A stretch of 64,000 bases of DNA, taken from contig JAAQTN010000001.1 in the NCBI GenBank assembly GCA_011742915.1, forward strand, positions 124,001 through 188,000. The letters run 5' to 3'. The notes under the pieces were generated by a model. That model was given only the letters and a program-made list of their open reading frames with translations. It was not told where the DNA came from and made no database searches. Each line of letters begins with the position of its first letter. Position 1 is the first letter of the stretch. Positions 17,027-29,090 of this stretch are shown here, one piece after another. Position numbers and translations under genes: made by a program. Source of the DNA: Billgrantia desiderata (GTDB taxonomy: Bacteria; Pseudomonadota; Gammaproteobacteria; Pseudomonadales; Halomonadaceae).

Positions 17027-18703
17027 ATGAACCAAGCACCCATCGACCGGACCGGTGCCTGGCAGCGGCTGATGGAACATGCCGAGGAGATGCGCGGCGC
17101 TCACCTGCGCCAGCTGTTCGTCGACCAGACGCGAGGCAGCGCTTTCACGCGACGGGCGGCGGGGCTGACCCTCGATCTGTCGAAGCAGCGCTGGAGCGAT
17201 GCCACGCTTGCGCTGCTGCTGGACCTGGCGCGAGAGGCCGGGGTGCCGGAAGGCATTCAGGCACTATTGAGCGGTGCGCACGTGAACGTCAGCGAGGATC
17301 GTCCGGCGCTGCACACGGCGCTGCGCCTGCCCCCCGAGGCCTCGCTACTCGTCGAGGGCGAGGACGTGGTGCCCGGCGTGCACGCCACCCTGGATTGCAT
17401 GGCGACCATGGTCGAGCGGCTGCATGCCCGCCAGTGGCGCGGCGCCACCGGCCGGCCGATTCACGACGTGGTCAATCTCGGCGTCGGCGGCTCCGACCTG
17501 GGCCCGCTGATGGTGACCCACGCCCTGGCCGACTATCGCCCCGCCGATGCCCATCACGTCGAGGTGCACTTCGCCTCGACCATGGATGGCTCGCAGCTTG
17601 CCGACTACCTTACCCGCTTCAACCCCGAGACCACGCTGTTCGTGATCTCGTCGAAGTCCTTCACCACCATCGATACGCTGTCCAACGCGCGCACCGCCCG
17701 CGACTGGCTGATGGCGCGGCTGGTGGAGGATGGCAAGGACGTGGACGAAGCCATGGTGATGCGTCAGCACTTCGTCGGCGTCTCGGCCAAGCCCGAGAAG
17801 ATGAGCGAGTGGGGCATCGCCGAGGCCAACCAACTGCTGTTCTGGGAGTGGGTCGGCGGCCGCTACTCGCTGTGGGGCGCCATCGGGCTGCCCATCGCCC
17901 TGGTGATCGGCATGGCCAACTTCCGCGAGCTGCTGGCTGGCGCCCATGCCATGGACGAGCACTTCGCCCAGGCGCCTCTGGCCGACAACCTGCCGGTGCT
18001 GCTGGCCCTGGCGGGGATCTGGAACGTCAATTTCCTCGATATCCGCGCCCACTCGATCCTGCCCTACGACGGTCGCCTGGAGCACTTCGCCGCCTATCTC
18101 GAGCAGTTGGAGATGGAGTCCAACGGCAAGTCGGCCACCCACGATGGCCGTCAGGTGAGCTACTCCACCTGTCCGGTACTGTGGGGGCAGCTCGGTCCCA
18201 ATGCCCAGCACGCCTTCTACCAGCTGCTGCACCAGGGCACCCAGCCGGTGGTGTGCGATTTCATCGCGCCGCTCACGCGCTACGACGACGTCGAGGACGC
18301 GGCGACCCGCGATCACCTGATGGCCCAGCATCGTCTGACGCTGGCCAACTGTTTCGCTCAGTCGCGCCTGCTGATGCTCGGCGACGACGCCATCGACGAG
18401 CCGGGCGAGCGGCCCGGACACAAGCGCTACCGCGGCAACCAGCCCTCCACCACGCTGCTGCTCGACCGCCTGACGCCCGCCACGTTGGGGGCGCTGATCG
18501 CACTCTACGAGCACAAGGTGTTCGTCCAGGCCGCCATCTGGGGTATCAACCCGTTCGATCAGTGGGGGGTGGAGCTGGGCAAGCAGATCGCCGGCGAGAC
18601 CGAACGGATCCTGGCCGAGCGCGACGGCCTCGACAGAATGGATGCCTCGAGCCGGGCGCTGATCGAAGCGGTGTGGCGCGCCGAGCAGGAGGGTGAGCGT
18701 TGA
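17027..18703 (+). CDS. pgi: glucose-6-phosphate isomerase
   Basis: A 558-residue enzyme interconverting glucose 6-phosphate and fructose 6-phosphate in glycolysis and gluconeogenesis (E. coli 549). The substrate-binding block [16 protein letters not shown] signature 1 ([17 protein letters not shown]) and signature 2 ([15 protein letters not shown]) are all present. ATG 17027 follows AAGGAGG at six bases. It is divergent from cmoAB, and yqiA starts 55 bases after its stop, so both may share a transcript. Confidence 0.96.
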   Translation: MNQAPIDRTGAWQRLMEHAEEMRGAHLRQLFVDQTRGSAFTRRAAGLTLDLSKQRWSDATLALLLDLAREAGVPEGIQALLSGAHVNVSEDRPALHTALRLPPEASLLVEGEDVVPGVHATLDCMATMVERLHARQWRGATGRPIHDVVNLGVGGSDLGPLMVTHALADYRPADAHHVEVHFASTMDGSQLADYLTRFNPETTLFVISSKSFTTIDTLSNARTARDWLMARLVEDGKDVDEAMVMRQHFVGVSAKPEKMSEWGIAEANQLLFWEWVGGRYSLWGAIGLPIALVIGMANFRELLAGAHAMDEHFAQAPLADNLPVLLALAGIWNVNFLDIRAHSILPYDGRLEHFAAYLEQLEMESNGKSATHDGRQVSYSTCPVLWGQLGPNAQHAFYQLLHQGTQPVVCDFIAPLTRYDDVEDAATRDHLMAQHRLTLANCFAQSRLLMLGDDAIDEPGERPGHKRYRGNQPSTTLLLDRLTPATLGALIALYEHKVFVQAAIWGINPFDQWGVELGKQIAGETERILAERDGLDRMDASSRALIEAVWRAEQEGER

Positions 18704-18758
18704 AGCGATATCCGTACCAGGCTGCAGTAGGGCTGGTAATGTATACAGTGGCTTGGGT

Positions 18759-21354
<2,596 letters not shown>

Positions 21355-21361
21355 TCCCCTT

Positions 21362-23614
21362 ATGACCATGGATATCCAGGTGGCGGAGGGCGACGTCGAG
21401 CGCCTCTCGCTGCGCGAATACACCGAGAAGGCGTACCTCGACTACTCGATGTACGTCATCCTCGACCGGGCGCTGCCCCACATCGGCGACGGCATGAAGC
21501 CGGTGCAGCGGCGCATCGTCTACGCCATGCGCGAGCTGGCGCTGAACGCCAGCGCCAAGTACAAGAAGTCGGCGCGTACCGTCGGCGATGTGCTGGGCAA
21601 GTTCCACCCCCACGGCGACAGCGCCTGCTACGAGGCGATGGTGCTGATGGCGCAGCCGTTCAGCTATCGCTACCCGCTGGTGGACGGCCAGGGCAACTGG
21701 GGCAGCCCCGACGATCCCAAGTCGTTCGCGGCGATGCGCTACACCGAATCGCGGCTCTCCAGGTTCGCCGAAGTGCTGCTCGCCGAGCTGGGCCAGGGCA
21801 CCGTCGACTGGACCCCCAACTTCGACGGCACCATGAATGAGCCGGTGGTGCTGCCGGCGCGTCTGCCCCACGTGCTGCTCAACGGCGGTACCGGCATCGC
21901 CGTGGGCATGGCCACCGACATTCCGCCGCACAACGTGAACGAAGTGGTCGAGGCCACCTGCCACCTGCTGCGCCATCCCGAGGCCACCACCGCCGAGCTG
22001 ATGCAGCACCTTCCGGCGCCGGACTTCCCCACCGCGGCGGAGATCATCACGTCCCGCGACGACCTGCACAAGCTCTACGAGAGCGGCCGCGGCTCGGTGA
22101 AGCTGCGCGCGCGCTACGTGATGGAAGAGGGCAAGGTGGTGGTCACCGCGTTGCCCTACCAGGTCAGTGGCTCCAAGGTGCTCGAGCAGATCGCCGCCCA
22201 GATGCAGGCCAAGAAGCTGCCCATGGTCGACGACCTGCGCGACGAGTCGACCCACGAGGAGCCGACCCGGCTGGTGATCGAACCGCGCTCCAACCGCGTC
22301 GACATCGAGGCGATGATGGCGCACCTGTTCGCCACCACCGACCTCGAGAAGAACATCCGCGTCAACCTCAACGTGATCGGTCTCGACGGCCGGCCGCGGG
22401 TGATGCCGCTGCCCGACATGCTCGGTGAGTGGCTCAGTTTCCGTCGCAAGACCGTGCGCCGGCGCCTGGAGCATCGTCTGGGCAAGGTCGAGGACCGCCT
22501 GCACATTCTCGAGGGCCTGCTGGTCGCCTACCTCAACATCGACGAGGTGATCCGCATCATCCGCGAGGAGGACGAGCCCAAGAGCGCGCTGATGGCCGCC
22601 TTCGGCCTCTCCGACCGCCAGGCCGAGGCGATCCTCGAGCTGCGTCTGCGCCACCTGGCCAAGCTCGAGGAGATGAAGATCCGCGGCGAGCAGGACGCGC
22701 TGGAAGCCGAGCGCAAGCGCCTCAAGGAGCTGCTCGGCAGCGAGGCCAAGCTCACCGACCTGATCGAGGAGGAGCTGCGCGAAGCCGCCCGCGAGCACGG
22801 CGACGAGCGCCGTTCGCCCATCGTCGAGCGCGAGGAGGCCAAGGCGCTCTCCGAGGTCGAGCTGATGGGCGCCGACCCCATCACCGTGGTGCTCTCCGAG
22901 AAGGGCTGGATCCGTGCCGCCAAGGGTCACGACATCGATCCGGAAGGGCTCTCCTACAAGTCCGGCGACCGCTTTGCCCTGGCCGCTCGCGGCAAGACCA
23001 ACCAGCCGCTGGTGCTGCTCGACGACACCGGCCGTGCCTATACCCTGGCCGCCCATAACCTGCCCAGCGCCCGCAGCCAGGGCGAGCCGGTCACCGGCCG
23101 GGTCAACGTGGTGGCCGGTGCGCACATGGCCGGACTGATGCTGGCTCCGCCCGAGAGTCGTTACCTGCTGGCCAGCGACGGCGGCTACGGTTTCGTGGCC
23201 AAGCTCGAGGAGCTGATCGGCAAGAACAAGTCGGGCAAGGCGGTGCTCTCGGTGCCCAAGGGCTGCCGTGTGATGGCGCCGGTGCGCGTGCCTGAGGGCG
23301 AGGACATCTGGGTGGCGGCGGTCTCCAACGAAGGGCGACTGCTGCTGTTCCCGCTCGAGCAGCTGCCCGAGCTGGCCAAGGGCAAGGGCAACAAGATGAT
23401 CGACATTCCCGGCGCCCGCGCCGCCCGACGCGAGGAGCTGGTGCGCGACATCGCGCTGCTGCCCGCGGGGGCGTCACTGATCATCCATGCCGGCAAGCGG
23501 CATCTGACGCTGAAAGACGCCGAACTGGACTATTATCGCGGCGAGCGCGGTCGACGCGGCAGCAAGCTGCCTCGCGGCCTGCAGAAGGTCGACCGCCTGG
23601 AGAGTGGGGAATGA
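21362..23614 (+). CDS. parC: DNA topoisomerase IV subunit A
   Basis: The DNA-cleaving subunit of topoisomerase IV, 750 residues (E. coli 752). The catalytic tyrosine is Y127 in [11 protein letters not shown]. The quinolone-resistance region reads [12 protein letters not shown] with S87 and E91 (E. coli S80 and E84), the usual susceptible residues. A C-terminal beta-pinwheel follows after about residue 490. The stop overlaps the serB start as ATGA, coupling serB to the parEC transcript. Confidence 0.97.
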   Translation: MTMDIQVAEGDVERLSLREYTEKAYLDYSMYVILDRALPHIGDGMKPVQRRIVYAMRELALNASAKYKKSARTVGDVLGKFHPHGDSACYEAMVLMAQPFSYRYPLVDGQGNWGSPDDPKSFAAMRYTESRLSRFAEVLLAELGQGTVDWTPNFDGTMNEPVVLPARLPHVLLNGGTGIAVGMATDIPPHNVNEVVEATCHLLRHPEATTAELMQHLPAPDFPTAAEIITSRDDLHKLYESGRGSVKLRARYVMEEGKVVVTALPYQVSGSKVLEQIAAQMQAKKLPMVDDLRDESTHEEPTRLVIEPRSNRVDIEAMMAHLFATTDLEKNIRVNLNVIGLDGRPRVMPLPDMLGEWLSFRRKTVRRRLEHRLGKVEDRLHILEGLLVAYLNIDEVIRIIREEDEPKSALMAAFGLSDRQAEAILELRLRHLAKLEEMKIRGEQDALEAERKRLKELLGSEAKLTDLIEEELREAAREHGDERRSPIVEREEAKALSEVELMGADPITVVLSEKGWIRAAKGHDIDPEGLSYKSGDRFALAARGKTNQPLVLLDDTGRAYTLAAHNLPSARSQGEPVTGRVNVVAGAHMAGLMLAPPESRYLLASDGGYGFVAKLEELIGKNKSGKAVLSVPKGCRVMAPVRVPEGEDIWVAAVSNEGRLLLFPLEQLPELAKGKGNKMIDIPGARAARREELVRDIALLPAGASLIIHAGKRHLTLKDAELDYYRGERGRRGSKLPRGLQKVDRLESGE

Positions 23615-24831
23615 CACGACGACTGCTGATCCGCGCCACCGGCGCGGCACGACCCGGCCAGCTGGCCGGCCTGGGCCAGGCCCTGGCGCGCAGCGGCGCG
23701 CGGCTGCTCGACATCAATCAGAGCGTGACCTTCGGCATGGTCTCGCTGGAGGCGCTGGTCGGCCTCGAGCACGACAGCGACCTGGAAGGGGCGCTCAACG
23801 AGGTGGGCGACAGCCTGGGCCTCGACGTGCAGGCGATCCAGGTCAGCGCCGAGGACTACCAGCGCTGGAGTAGCCAGGCCAGCGAACCGCGACTGATCCT
23901 GACGCTGCTGGCACCGCACCTGCCCGCCGGCATCCTGGCCGAGGTGGGGGCGCTGACCGCCGAGCACGGCCTCACCGTGGAGCTGATCCATCGTCTCTCG
24001 GGCCGTGAACCGCTGGACGGCGGCGTGCCGCGCTTCGGCTCCTGCGTGGAGTGCTGGCTGCGCGGCGAGGAGATCGATCTCGACAGCCTGCGCGAGAAGG
24101 CCCTGGCGCTGGGCGCCATGCACGGCGTCGACATCGCCATCCAGGAGGACTCGATCTGGCGCCGCCACCGTCGCCTGGTCTGCTTCGACATGGACTCGAC
24201 CCTGATCCAGGCCGAGGTGATCGACGAGCTGGCCCGTCGTCATGGCGTCTACGAAGAAGTGGCAGCGGTGACCGAGCGCGCCATGCGCGGCGAGCTCGAT
24301 TTCCAGCAGAGTTTCCGCGAGCGCATGGCCAAGCTCAAGGGGCTGGACGAAGCGGTGCTGGCCGAGATCGCCGAAGAATTGCCGCTGATGGATGGCGTCG
24401 AGCGGCTGATGAAGCACCTCAAGCGCCTGGGCTACCGCACCGCGATTCTCTCCGGCGGCTTCACCTACTTCGCCCGCCACCTGCAGGAGACGCTCGGCTT
24501 CGACGAGATCCACGCCAACGAGCTGGTGATCGAGAATGGCAAGGTCACCGGCGAGGTGCGCGAGCCGATCCTGGATGCCAGCCGCAAGGCCGAGCTGCTG
24601 CGCGAGATCGCCGCCCGCGAGGGGCTCGCCATGGAACAGACCATCGCCGTGGGCGACGGCGCCAATGATCTCAAGATGCTGGCGGCCGCCGGTCTCGGCA
24701 TCGCTTTCCGCGCCAAGCCCCTGGTGCGCAGCCAGGCGCGCCAGTCGATCTCGACGCTGGGCATCGACGCCGTGCTCTACCTGATGGGCTATCGCGAAGG
24801 GGATCTGGAGGACGACAGCCGCGCGGGCTAA
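23611..24831 (+). CDS. serB: phosphoserine phosphatase SerB
   Basis: Performs the last step of serine synthesis, hydrolysing L-phosphoserine. At 406 residues it is the long form with two N-terminal ACT-like regulatory domains (about 1-170) before the HAD catalytic domain. The nucleophile motif DMDST is at 193-197, with LSGGFTYF and [11 protein letters not shown] as the later HAD motifs. E. coli SerB (322) has a shorter N-terminus; this form resembles the Pseudomonas and mycobacterial enzymes. It overlaps the end of parC by four bases. Confidence 0.95.
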   Translation: MTRRLLIRATGAARPGQLAGLGQALARSGARLLDINQSVTFGMVSLEALVGLEHDSDLEGALNEVGDSLGLDVQAIQVSAEDYQRWSSQASEPRLILTLLAPHLPAGILAEVGALTAEHGLTVELIHRLSGREPLDGGVPRFGSCVECWLRGEEIDLDSLREKALALGAMHGVDIAIQEDSIWRRHRRLVCFDMDSTLIQAEVIDELARRHGVYEEVAAVTERAMRGELDFQQSFRERMAKLKGLDEAVLAEIAEELPLMDGVERLMKHLKRLGYRTAILSGGFTYFARHLQETLGFDEIHANELVIENGKVTGEVREPILDASRKAELLREIAAREGLAMEQTIAVGDGANDLKMLAAAGLGIAFRAKPLVRSQARQSISTLGIDAVLYLMGYREGDLEDDSRAG

Positions 24832-24916
24832 CCGACGAAAGGGGTAAGGCGAGAGCACTGGTGCCGCAGTGGGAACTGGCGTACCTTCGAAGAACCCCAT
24901 TGAATCGGAGGTCGCC

Positions 24917-25177
24917 ATGGCCCAAGCGCATTTCTCCGCCGAGCTGCTGGACGAGCTGAACCTGCTCTGCCTGTACAACCTCGATACCACCCAGGCAGGC
25001 CTCAAGGTGCATGCCGGTAGCGCATCTCCCAGCGCTGTGGCCGCCGCCGAGCGGCTGTATGAGAAGGGCTTGGTGACCCAGGCCGACGGTGGCTACCTGA
25101 CCCCGCGCGGGCGCGAGGCCGCCCACCACGCCCAGGAACTCACCGGACTGCTGGATCCTGCCGAGCTGACCACCTGA
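24917..25177 (+). CDS. small TIGR02647-type conserved protein
   Basis: An 86-residue protein like the TIGR02647 family of gammaproteobacteria. Family-like blocks are LLDELNLLCLYNLDTTQAGL, AERLYEKGLVTQADGGYLT and RGREAAHHAQ. The middle looks like a small winged-helix (the LVTQADGGYLTPRGRE turn), so DNA binding is possible, but function is unknown. ATG 24917 follows CGGAGG at 5 bases. A strong terminator lies 25 bases after the stop. Confidence 0.8.
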   Translation: MAQAHFSAELLDELNLLCLYNLDTTQAGLKVHAGSASPSAVAAAERLYEKGLVTQADGGYLTPRGREAAHHAQELTGLLDPAELTT

Positions 25178-25201
25178 GCTGACTCCGATCCGCCCAGAAC
25201 G

Positions 25202-25232
25202 ACGAAGGCCGCCCGAATGGGGCGGCCTTCGT
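25202..25232. terminator. bidirectional terminator
   Basis: A perfect 13-bp stem (25202-25214 with 25220-25232) and a 5-base loop GAATG sit between the TIGR02647 gene (plus) and the SDR gene (minus), whose 3' ends face each other. The loop-side GC core is flanked by AAGG/CCTT, giving T-rich 3' arms in both directions. Confidence 0.75.
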
Positions 25233-25249
25233 GCGTCGGGCGCTCGGGC

Positions 25250-26104
25250 TCAAGTGTTCAGCACCACGCCGCCGTTGAGGTGCAGCGTCTGGCCGCTCAT
25301 GTAGGAGGACTCCTCGCAGGCCAGGTAGACGTAGGCCGGCCCCATCTCGGAGGGCTGGCCGGCGCGATTCATCGGCACCTGGCCGCCGAAGGAGGCGACC
25401 TTCTCGGCGTCGAAGCTGGCCGGGATCAGCGGCGTCCACACCGGACCCGGGGCCACCGAATTGACGCGAATCCCTTTCTCGGCCAGCGGTACCGCCAGCG
25501 AGCGCACCAGGCCCTGGATCGCGCCCTTGGTGGCGGTGTAGTCGATCAGCGTCGGGTTGCCCTTGAAGGCGTTGATCGACGAGGTGCAGATGATGCTGTC
25601 ACCCTCGCCCATGTGGGGCAGGGCCGCCTTGGTCAGGTAGAAGTGGCTGAACACGTTGGTCTGGAAGGTGCGCTGCAGCTGATCCGGGGGGATCTCGGTG
25701 ATGTCGTCCCAGTCGTACTGCTCGGCGGCGTTGTGTACCACGATGTTGAGCTTGCCGAATTCCGCCAGGGTCCTGTCGACGATCTCGTCGCAGAACGATG
25801 GCTCGCCCACGTCGCCCTTGAGCACCAGGCAGCGGCGCCCCTCGGCCTCGACGAGTTGCTGGGTGTCGCGGGCGTCGGTGTCCTCTTCCAGATGCACGAT
25901 GACGCAGTCGGCGCCCTCGCGGGCGTAGTGCACCGCCACGGCACGACCGATGCCGCTGTCGCCGCCGGTGATGATCGCCACCTTGTCCTTGAGCTTGTCG
26001 GCGCCGCGGTAGCTGTCGTGGATGTACTCCGGCTGCGGGTCCATCTTGTACTCGGCGCCGGGCTGGTGGGACTGCTCCTGTGGGGGTTGCTTCTCATCGC
26101 TCAT
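25250..26104 (-). CDS. SDR-family oxidoreductase, stress/YghA-like
   Basis: A 284-residue NAD(P)-dependent short-chain dehydrogenase/reductase. The cofactor motif TGGDSGIG is at 46-53, NAAEQ at 125-129 marks the NNAG-type turn, and the catalytic residues are S175/S176 and Y189-x3-K193. The roughly 40-residue polar N-terminal extension (rich in Q, P and E, ending DSYRGADKLKDK) is typical of the YghA/general-stress-protein-39 group. The substrate is not known. ATG 26104 has AAGGAG upstream. It is transcribed alone, away from the channel gene. Confidence 0.88.
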   Translation of the reverse strand: MSDEKQPPQEQSHQPGAEYKMDPQPEYIHDSYRGADKLKDKVAIITGGDSGIGRAVAVHYAREGADCVIVHLEEDTDARDTQQLVEAEGRRCLVLKGDVGEPSFCDEIVDRTLAEFGKLNIVVHNAAEQYDWDDITEIPPDQLQRTFQTNVFSHFYLTKAALPHMGEGDSIICTSSINAFKGNPTLIDYTATKGAIQGLVRSLAVPLAEKGIRVNSVAPGPVWTPLIPASFDAEKVASFGGQVPMNRAGQPSEMGPAYVYLACEESSYMSGQTLHLNGGVVLNT

Positions 26105-26474
26105 GTACTGAACTCCTTTTCCTTGGGAAGCACTTCATAAATGTCTGCGCGTGCGAATCACTGCGTTGCGCGGTGCTCGAAATCCTCACCTATAGCCCAT
26201 AGGCTCCGGTTTCTGCGCTCCGTGCGCCTTGTGCTTCATCCCGCTCGCCGATTTATCAGCGCTTCCCTTGCACGTGATGACTAGAAAGTAGGCAGGAGGG
26301 TGGAAGCAGGACAAGGCGGGGAGCGTGAATAAAGGTTTCGTTGTCGTAACGTCCGGTGTTGCCATTCTCCGTGATGGGCGTTGCGCGCTTCGTGCTCGTG
26401 ATACCATCGCTGCGCCCGGCCGGCGGTCCGGCGAGTGGCATCGAGTTGGAGTTTCCCAGAGCGTGTTTCCGAGA
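26105..26474. other. 370-base intergenic region, divergent upstream sequences
   Basis: This gap separates the divergent SDR and sodium-channel genes and must hold both promoters. It is less GC-rich than the flanking genes. I see a short inverted repeat (CCTAT-AGCCC-ATAGG, near 26192-26206) but no convincing -35/-10 pair, no RNA gene and no credible small ORF. Confidence 0.4.
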
Positions 26475-27311
26475 ATGTCCATGAGCGCTTCCTTCGATAC
26501 CTGGCGCGAGCGCTTCGAGCGTCTGCGTGCCAACAAGATCTTCGAACTCACGGTGATTGCGATCATCGTGCTCTCGGCCCTGCTGATCGGGGCGAGAACC
26601 TACGACGAGATCACCCATTTCCAGCAATGGCTGCGGGTGCTGGACGTGGCGGTCACGATCTTCTTCCTGGTGGAGATCCTGATCCGCATGGCGGCGGAGC
26701 GGCGGCTGACCGACTTCTTCAAGAAGGGCTGGAACGTCTTCGATTTCCTCATCGTCACCGCCAGCCTGATCCCCATGGACGATTCCGAGATGGTGCTGCT
26801 GGCGCGGCTGCTGCGCATCTTCCGCGTGCTGCGACTGGTGTCGATGATTCCCGAGCTGCGCCTGCTGGTGGCGGCGCTGTTCAAGTCGATCCCGCGCATG
26901 GGCTACGTGGCACTGCTGATGTTCATCATCTTCTACATCTATGCGGCCATCGGCAGCTTCCTGTTCAGCGACGTCGACGAGCGGCTGTGGGGCAACATCT
27001 CGCTGGCCATGCTGACGCTGTTCCAGGTCGCCACCTTCGAGAGCTGGGCCACGGCGGTGCTCTATCCCACCATGGAGCATTACCCCTACGCCTGGATCTT
27101 CTTCCTCACCTTCATCTTCCTCAACGCCTTCATCTTCCTCAACATGATGATCGGCATCGTACTCGACGTGATGCAGAAGGAGAGTATCCAGATCGAGCTG
27201 GAGAGCGGCGAGGGCGAGGCGGCGGAGCTGCACGGCCTGCGCGACGACGTGCGCCAGCTGCGCGATCAGCTGTCACGCATGGAGGCGATGCTCGAGCGGC
27301 GCGAAAAATAG
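26475..27311 (+). CDS. bacterial voltage-gated sodium channel (NaChBac family)
   Basis: A 278-residue single-domain six-helix channel (NaChBac is 274) expected to form inner-membrane tetramers. S4 carries arginines every third residue (R111, R114, R117, R120). The selectivity filter is TLFQVATFESWAT (FESWA at 188-192), with Glu189 as the field-strength site; the usual Leu before it is Phe here. S6 is rich in Phe, Asn and Met (FLNAFIFLNMMIGIVLDVM). The tail ends in a coiled coil (LRDDVRQLRDQLSRMEAML) typical of BacNav tetramerisation. A Met two codons on is an equal start. Confidence 0.9.
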   Translation: MSMSASFDTWRERFERLRANKIFELTVIAIIVLSALLIGARTYDEITHFQQWLRVLDVAVTIFFLVEILIRMAAERRLTDFFKKGWNVFDFLIVTASLIPMDDSEMVLLARLLRIFRVLRLVSMIPELRLLVAALFKSIPRMGYVALLMFIIFYIYAAIGSFLFSDVDERLWGNISLAMLTLFQVATFESWATAVLYPTMEHYPYAWIFFLTFIFLNAFIFLNMMIGIVLDVMQKESIQIELESGEGEAAELHGLRDDVRQLRDQLSRMEAMLERREK

Positions 27312-27376
27312 CGCTTCCGCTATGCTCAGATGAGCGGGCTCGATGGCCGAGCCAGGTGGCAGAAGGAGAGTAAGGG

Positions 27377-28420
27377 ATGACCGATCATTCAGCCTCGGAG
27401 GCGCGCAGCTTTCTGCCGCCCTATCTGCTCGAGCGACTCGCCAGCAGCGGCTCGGCTCACCAGCGGGAGTGTGCACGCCAGACCCTGCTGGCGGACGGCC
27501 GCTTTCGCGCCCGGGCGGGCAGCACGGCCCTGCCGCAGGGCAGCGCCCGGCGCGGCGAGCCGGCTCGCTTCGTACACTCCGCCGAGCAGCGTCAGGTGCT
27601 GCCCGGCCGGCTGGTGAGGCGCGAAGGGCAGGGAGAGAGCGGCGACCCCGCCGTCGACGAGGCGTATCAGGGGCTGGGAGCGACCTACCGGCTGTTCTGG
27701 GAAGTCTACGAACGGCACTCCATCGACGATGACGGCATGGCGTTGCTGGCCACGGTCCACTACGGTCGTGACTACGAGAACGCCTTCTGGGACGGCCGTC
27801 AGATGGTGTTCGGCGACGGTGATGGCGAACTGTTCAACCGCTTCACCATCGCCCCGGACATCATTGCCCACGAGCTGACCCATGGCGTCATCCAGCACGA
27901 AGCCGCACTGGCCTATGCGGGGCAGTCCGGGGCGCTCAACGAGTCGCTGTGCGACGTGTTCGGCAGCCTGGTCAGGCAGCGTGAATTGGGGCAGAGCGTC
28001 GACCAGGCGGACTGGCTGATCGGCAAGGGGCTGTTCACCGAGCGGGTCGCCGGCCGCGCCCTGCGCTCCATGGCCAGGCCAGGCACTGCCTACGACGACC
28101 CCCTGCTGGGGCGCGATCCGCAGCCCGATCACATGGAGGCTTTCGTGGTCACCGAAGCGGATCATGGCGGGGTGCACATCAACTCGGGCATTCCCAATCA
28201 CGCCTTTCATCTGGTGGCCATGGCACTGGGCGGTCATGCCTGGGAGCGGGCCGGGCGGATCTGGTACGACACCCTCGTCGATCGCCGCCTGAATCAGGAC
28301 AGCGACTTCGTCACCTTCGCCGCGCTGACCCATGACAACGCCGAGCGTCGCTATGGCGCCGCAAGCCGGGAGGCGACAGCGGTGCGCGAAGGCTGGCGGC
28401 GCGTGGGGGTGTCGCCGTGA
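27377..28420 (+). CDS. M4 (thermolysin) family metallopeptidase, protealysin-like
   Basis: A 347-residue zinc peptidase with HELTH at 165-169, third ligand E189 in LNESLCDVFG, and the catalytic-His region HGGVHINSGIPN. There is no signal peptide. The N-terminus has SFLPPYLLERL (11-21), the PP-containing short propeptide motif of protealysin-like M4 enzymes, which lack the long thermolysin FTP/PepSY propeptide. ATG 27377 follows AAGGAG. Its stop overlaps the next gene, an emfourin-type inhibitor, as GTGA. Protealysins act inside cells or after atypical release. Confidence 0.9.
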   Translation: MTDHSASEARSFLPPYLLERLASSGSAHQRECARQTLLADGRFRARAGSTALPQGSARRGEPARFVHSAEQRQVLPGRLVRREGQGESGDPAVDEAYQGLGATYRLFWEVYERHSIDDDGMALLATVHYGRDYENAFWDGRQMVFGDGDGELFNRFTIAPDIIAHELTHGVIQHEAALAYAGQSGALNESLCDVFGSLVRQRELGQSVDQADWLIGKGLFTERVAGRALRSMARPGTAYDDPLLGRDPQPDHMEAFVVTEADHGGVHINSGIPNHAFHLVAMALGGHAWERAGRIWYDTLVDRRLNQDSDFVTFAALTHDNAERRYGAASREATAVREGWRRVGVSP

Positions 28421-28758
28421 GCCAGCCGCCGCCCCTGACGCCGACCAGTGTGGTTCGGCTGCGTCGCGAGGGGGGCGTGGCGCATTTCCCCGGCCTGGCG
28501 CGACCGCGCTGCATCCGCTGTGCCCGCGTCAGCGAGGCGCAGCGCGACGAGCTCTGGCGCCTGCTGTCCTGTGCAGAGGCCGAAGCGGGGCTGGAAGAGG
28601 GGCCCGGTGCCGACCGGCGCCGCTTCTGCCTGAGCGTGGAGGATGCCAGCGGTACCACTCTTTGGGGGCTCACCGTGGCCGAGGAGACGGTACCGCCGGC
28701 TTTGATCGAGTGGTGGCGGCGGGCCGATGACGAAGCCAAAAACGAGGGCGACCCTTGA
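28417..28758 (+). CDS. emfourin-like protealysin inhibitor
   Basis: A 113-residue protein that starts with GTG inside the stop of the M4 peptidase gene. Its opening VVRLRREGGVAHFPGLARP resembles emfourin, the protein inhibitor encoded next to protealysin in Serratia, and its length is close to emfourin's roughly 115 residues. It has four cysteines, two of them close together (RCIRCARV). Translational coupling would keep inhibitor and peptidase in step. The call rests on this pattern and the gene pairing; I have not aligned it. Confidence 0.75.
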   Translation: MSQPPPLTPTSVVRLRREGGVAHFPGLARPRCIRCARVSEAQRDELWRLLSCAEAEAGLEEGPGADRRRFCLSVEDASGTTLWGLTVAEETVPPALIEWWRRADDEAKNEGDP

Positions 28759-28790
28759 CAAGCGTCACGCAGGCTGATTTTCTAGAGGGT

Positions 28791-28847
28791 ATGAACACGA
28801 CATTTTGCTACCTCAGCCTGAACCTACGACTACTACCCGGCCTTTGA
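28791..28847 (+). CDS. leuL: leuA leader peptide (attenuator)
   Basis: An 18-residue peptide, MNTTFCYLSLNLRLLPGL, with six leucines, three read from CTA codons. AGAGGG lies just before the ATG. The stop (28845-28847) is 7 bases before the terminator stem, the usual spacing for ribosome-controlled attenuation: stalling at Leu codons when Leu-tRNA is short would free an alternative pairing (for example CCCG in 28836-28839 with CGGG in 28852-28855) and stop the terminator forming. TTGACA at 28755-28760 is the nearest -35-like site, but it would put the start of RNA almost at the ATG, so the promoter is unsettled. Confidence 0.8.
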   Translation: MNTTFCYLSLNLRLLPGL

Positions 28848-28854
28848 GCGTCGG

Positions 28855-28879
28855 GCGATGCGCTGCGCATCGCGTTTTT
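28855..28879 (+). terminator. intrinsic terminator of the leuA attenuator
   Basis: GCGATGCG pairs with CGCATCGC (stem 28855-28873, loop CTG) and is followed by G and five T (28875-28879). It lies right after the Leu-rich leader peptide and 210 bases before leuA. Confidence 0.8.
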
Positions 28880-28903
28880 GTCCAGGTCAGTCGAGGTACC
28901 GAG

Positions 28904-29050
28904 ATGTCCACCAACCGAATTGCTTTCCGCTACGTACGCCGTTTTGCCGTGACCGTGTTTGCCGTGACGGTAAAAGGTTGCGTGCGCCGCTCCGTCTATC
29001 GCCACGACGCCCCGGTATGCTCCATGCAGCCGGGGCGTCGTCGTTTCTGA
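28904..29050 (+). CDS. possible second leader peptide, Val-rich (48 aa)
   Basis: A 48-codon frame with GAGG seven bases before ATG 28904 and the stop at 29048-29050, 40 bases before leuA. It has eight valines, six of them in residues 11-27, partly from a 15-bp tandem duplication (28943-28957 and 28958-28972) that reads FAVTV twice. Its last third covers a strong hairpin. It could be a second sensing peptide for valine or a chance frame; there is no known homologue I can name. Confidence 0.35.
   Translation: MSTNRIAFRYVRRFAVTVFAVTVKGCVRRSVYRHDAPVCSMQPGRRRF
29004..29041 (+). terminator. 12-bp hairpin just before leuA
   Basis: ACGACGCCCCGG (29004-29015) pairs perfectly with CCGGGGCGTCGT (29030-29041), with a small nested TGC/GCA in the loop. 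The following CGTTTCTG is a poor T-run. It may be a second attenuation point or an mRNA structure near the leuA ribosome site (AGGGAGA, about 29076-29082). Confidence 0.45.
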
Positions 29051-29090
29051 ATGCCGCCTATCAGAGCCGCCAGCTAGGGAGACCACCGCC

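Noticed and set aside
28755..28783. Perfect TTGACA as the leuA leader promoter
   Set aside because: A 17-base spacer leads to TTTTCT, a poor -10, and the transcript would begin almost at the leader ATG, leaving out its ribosome site. Kept only as a comment.
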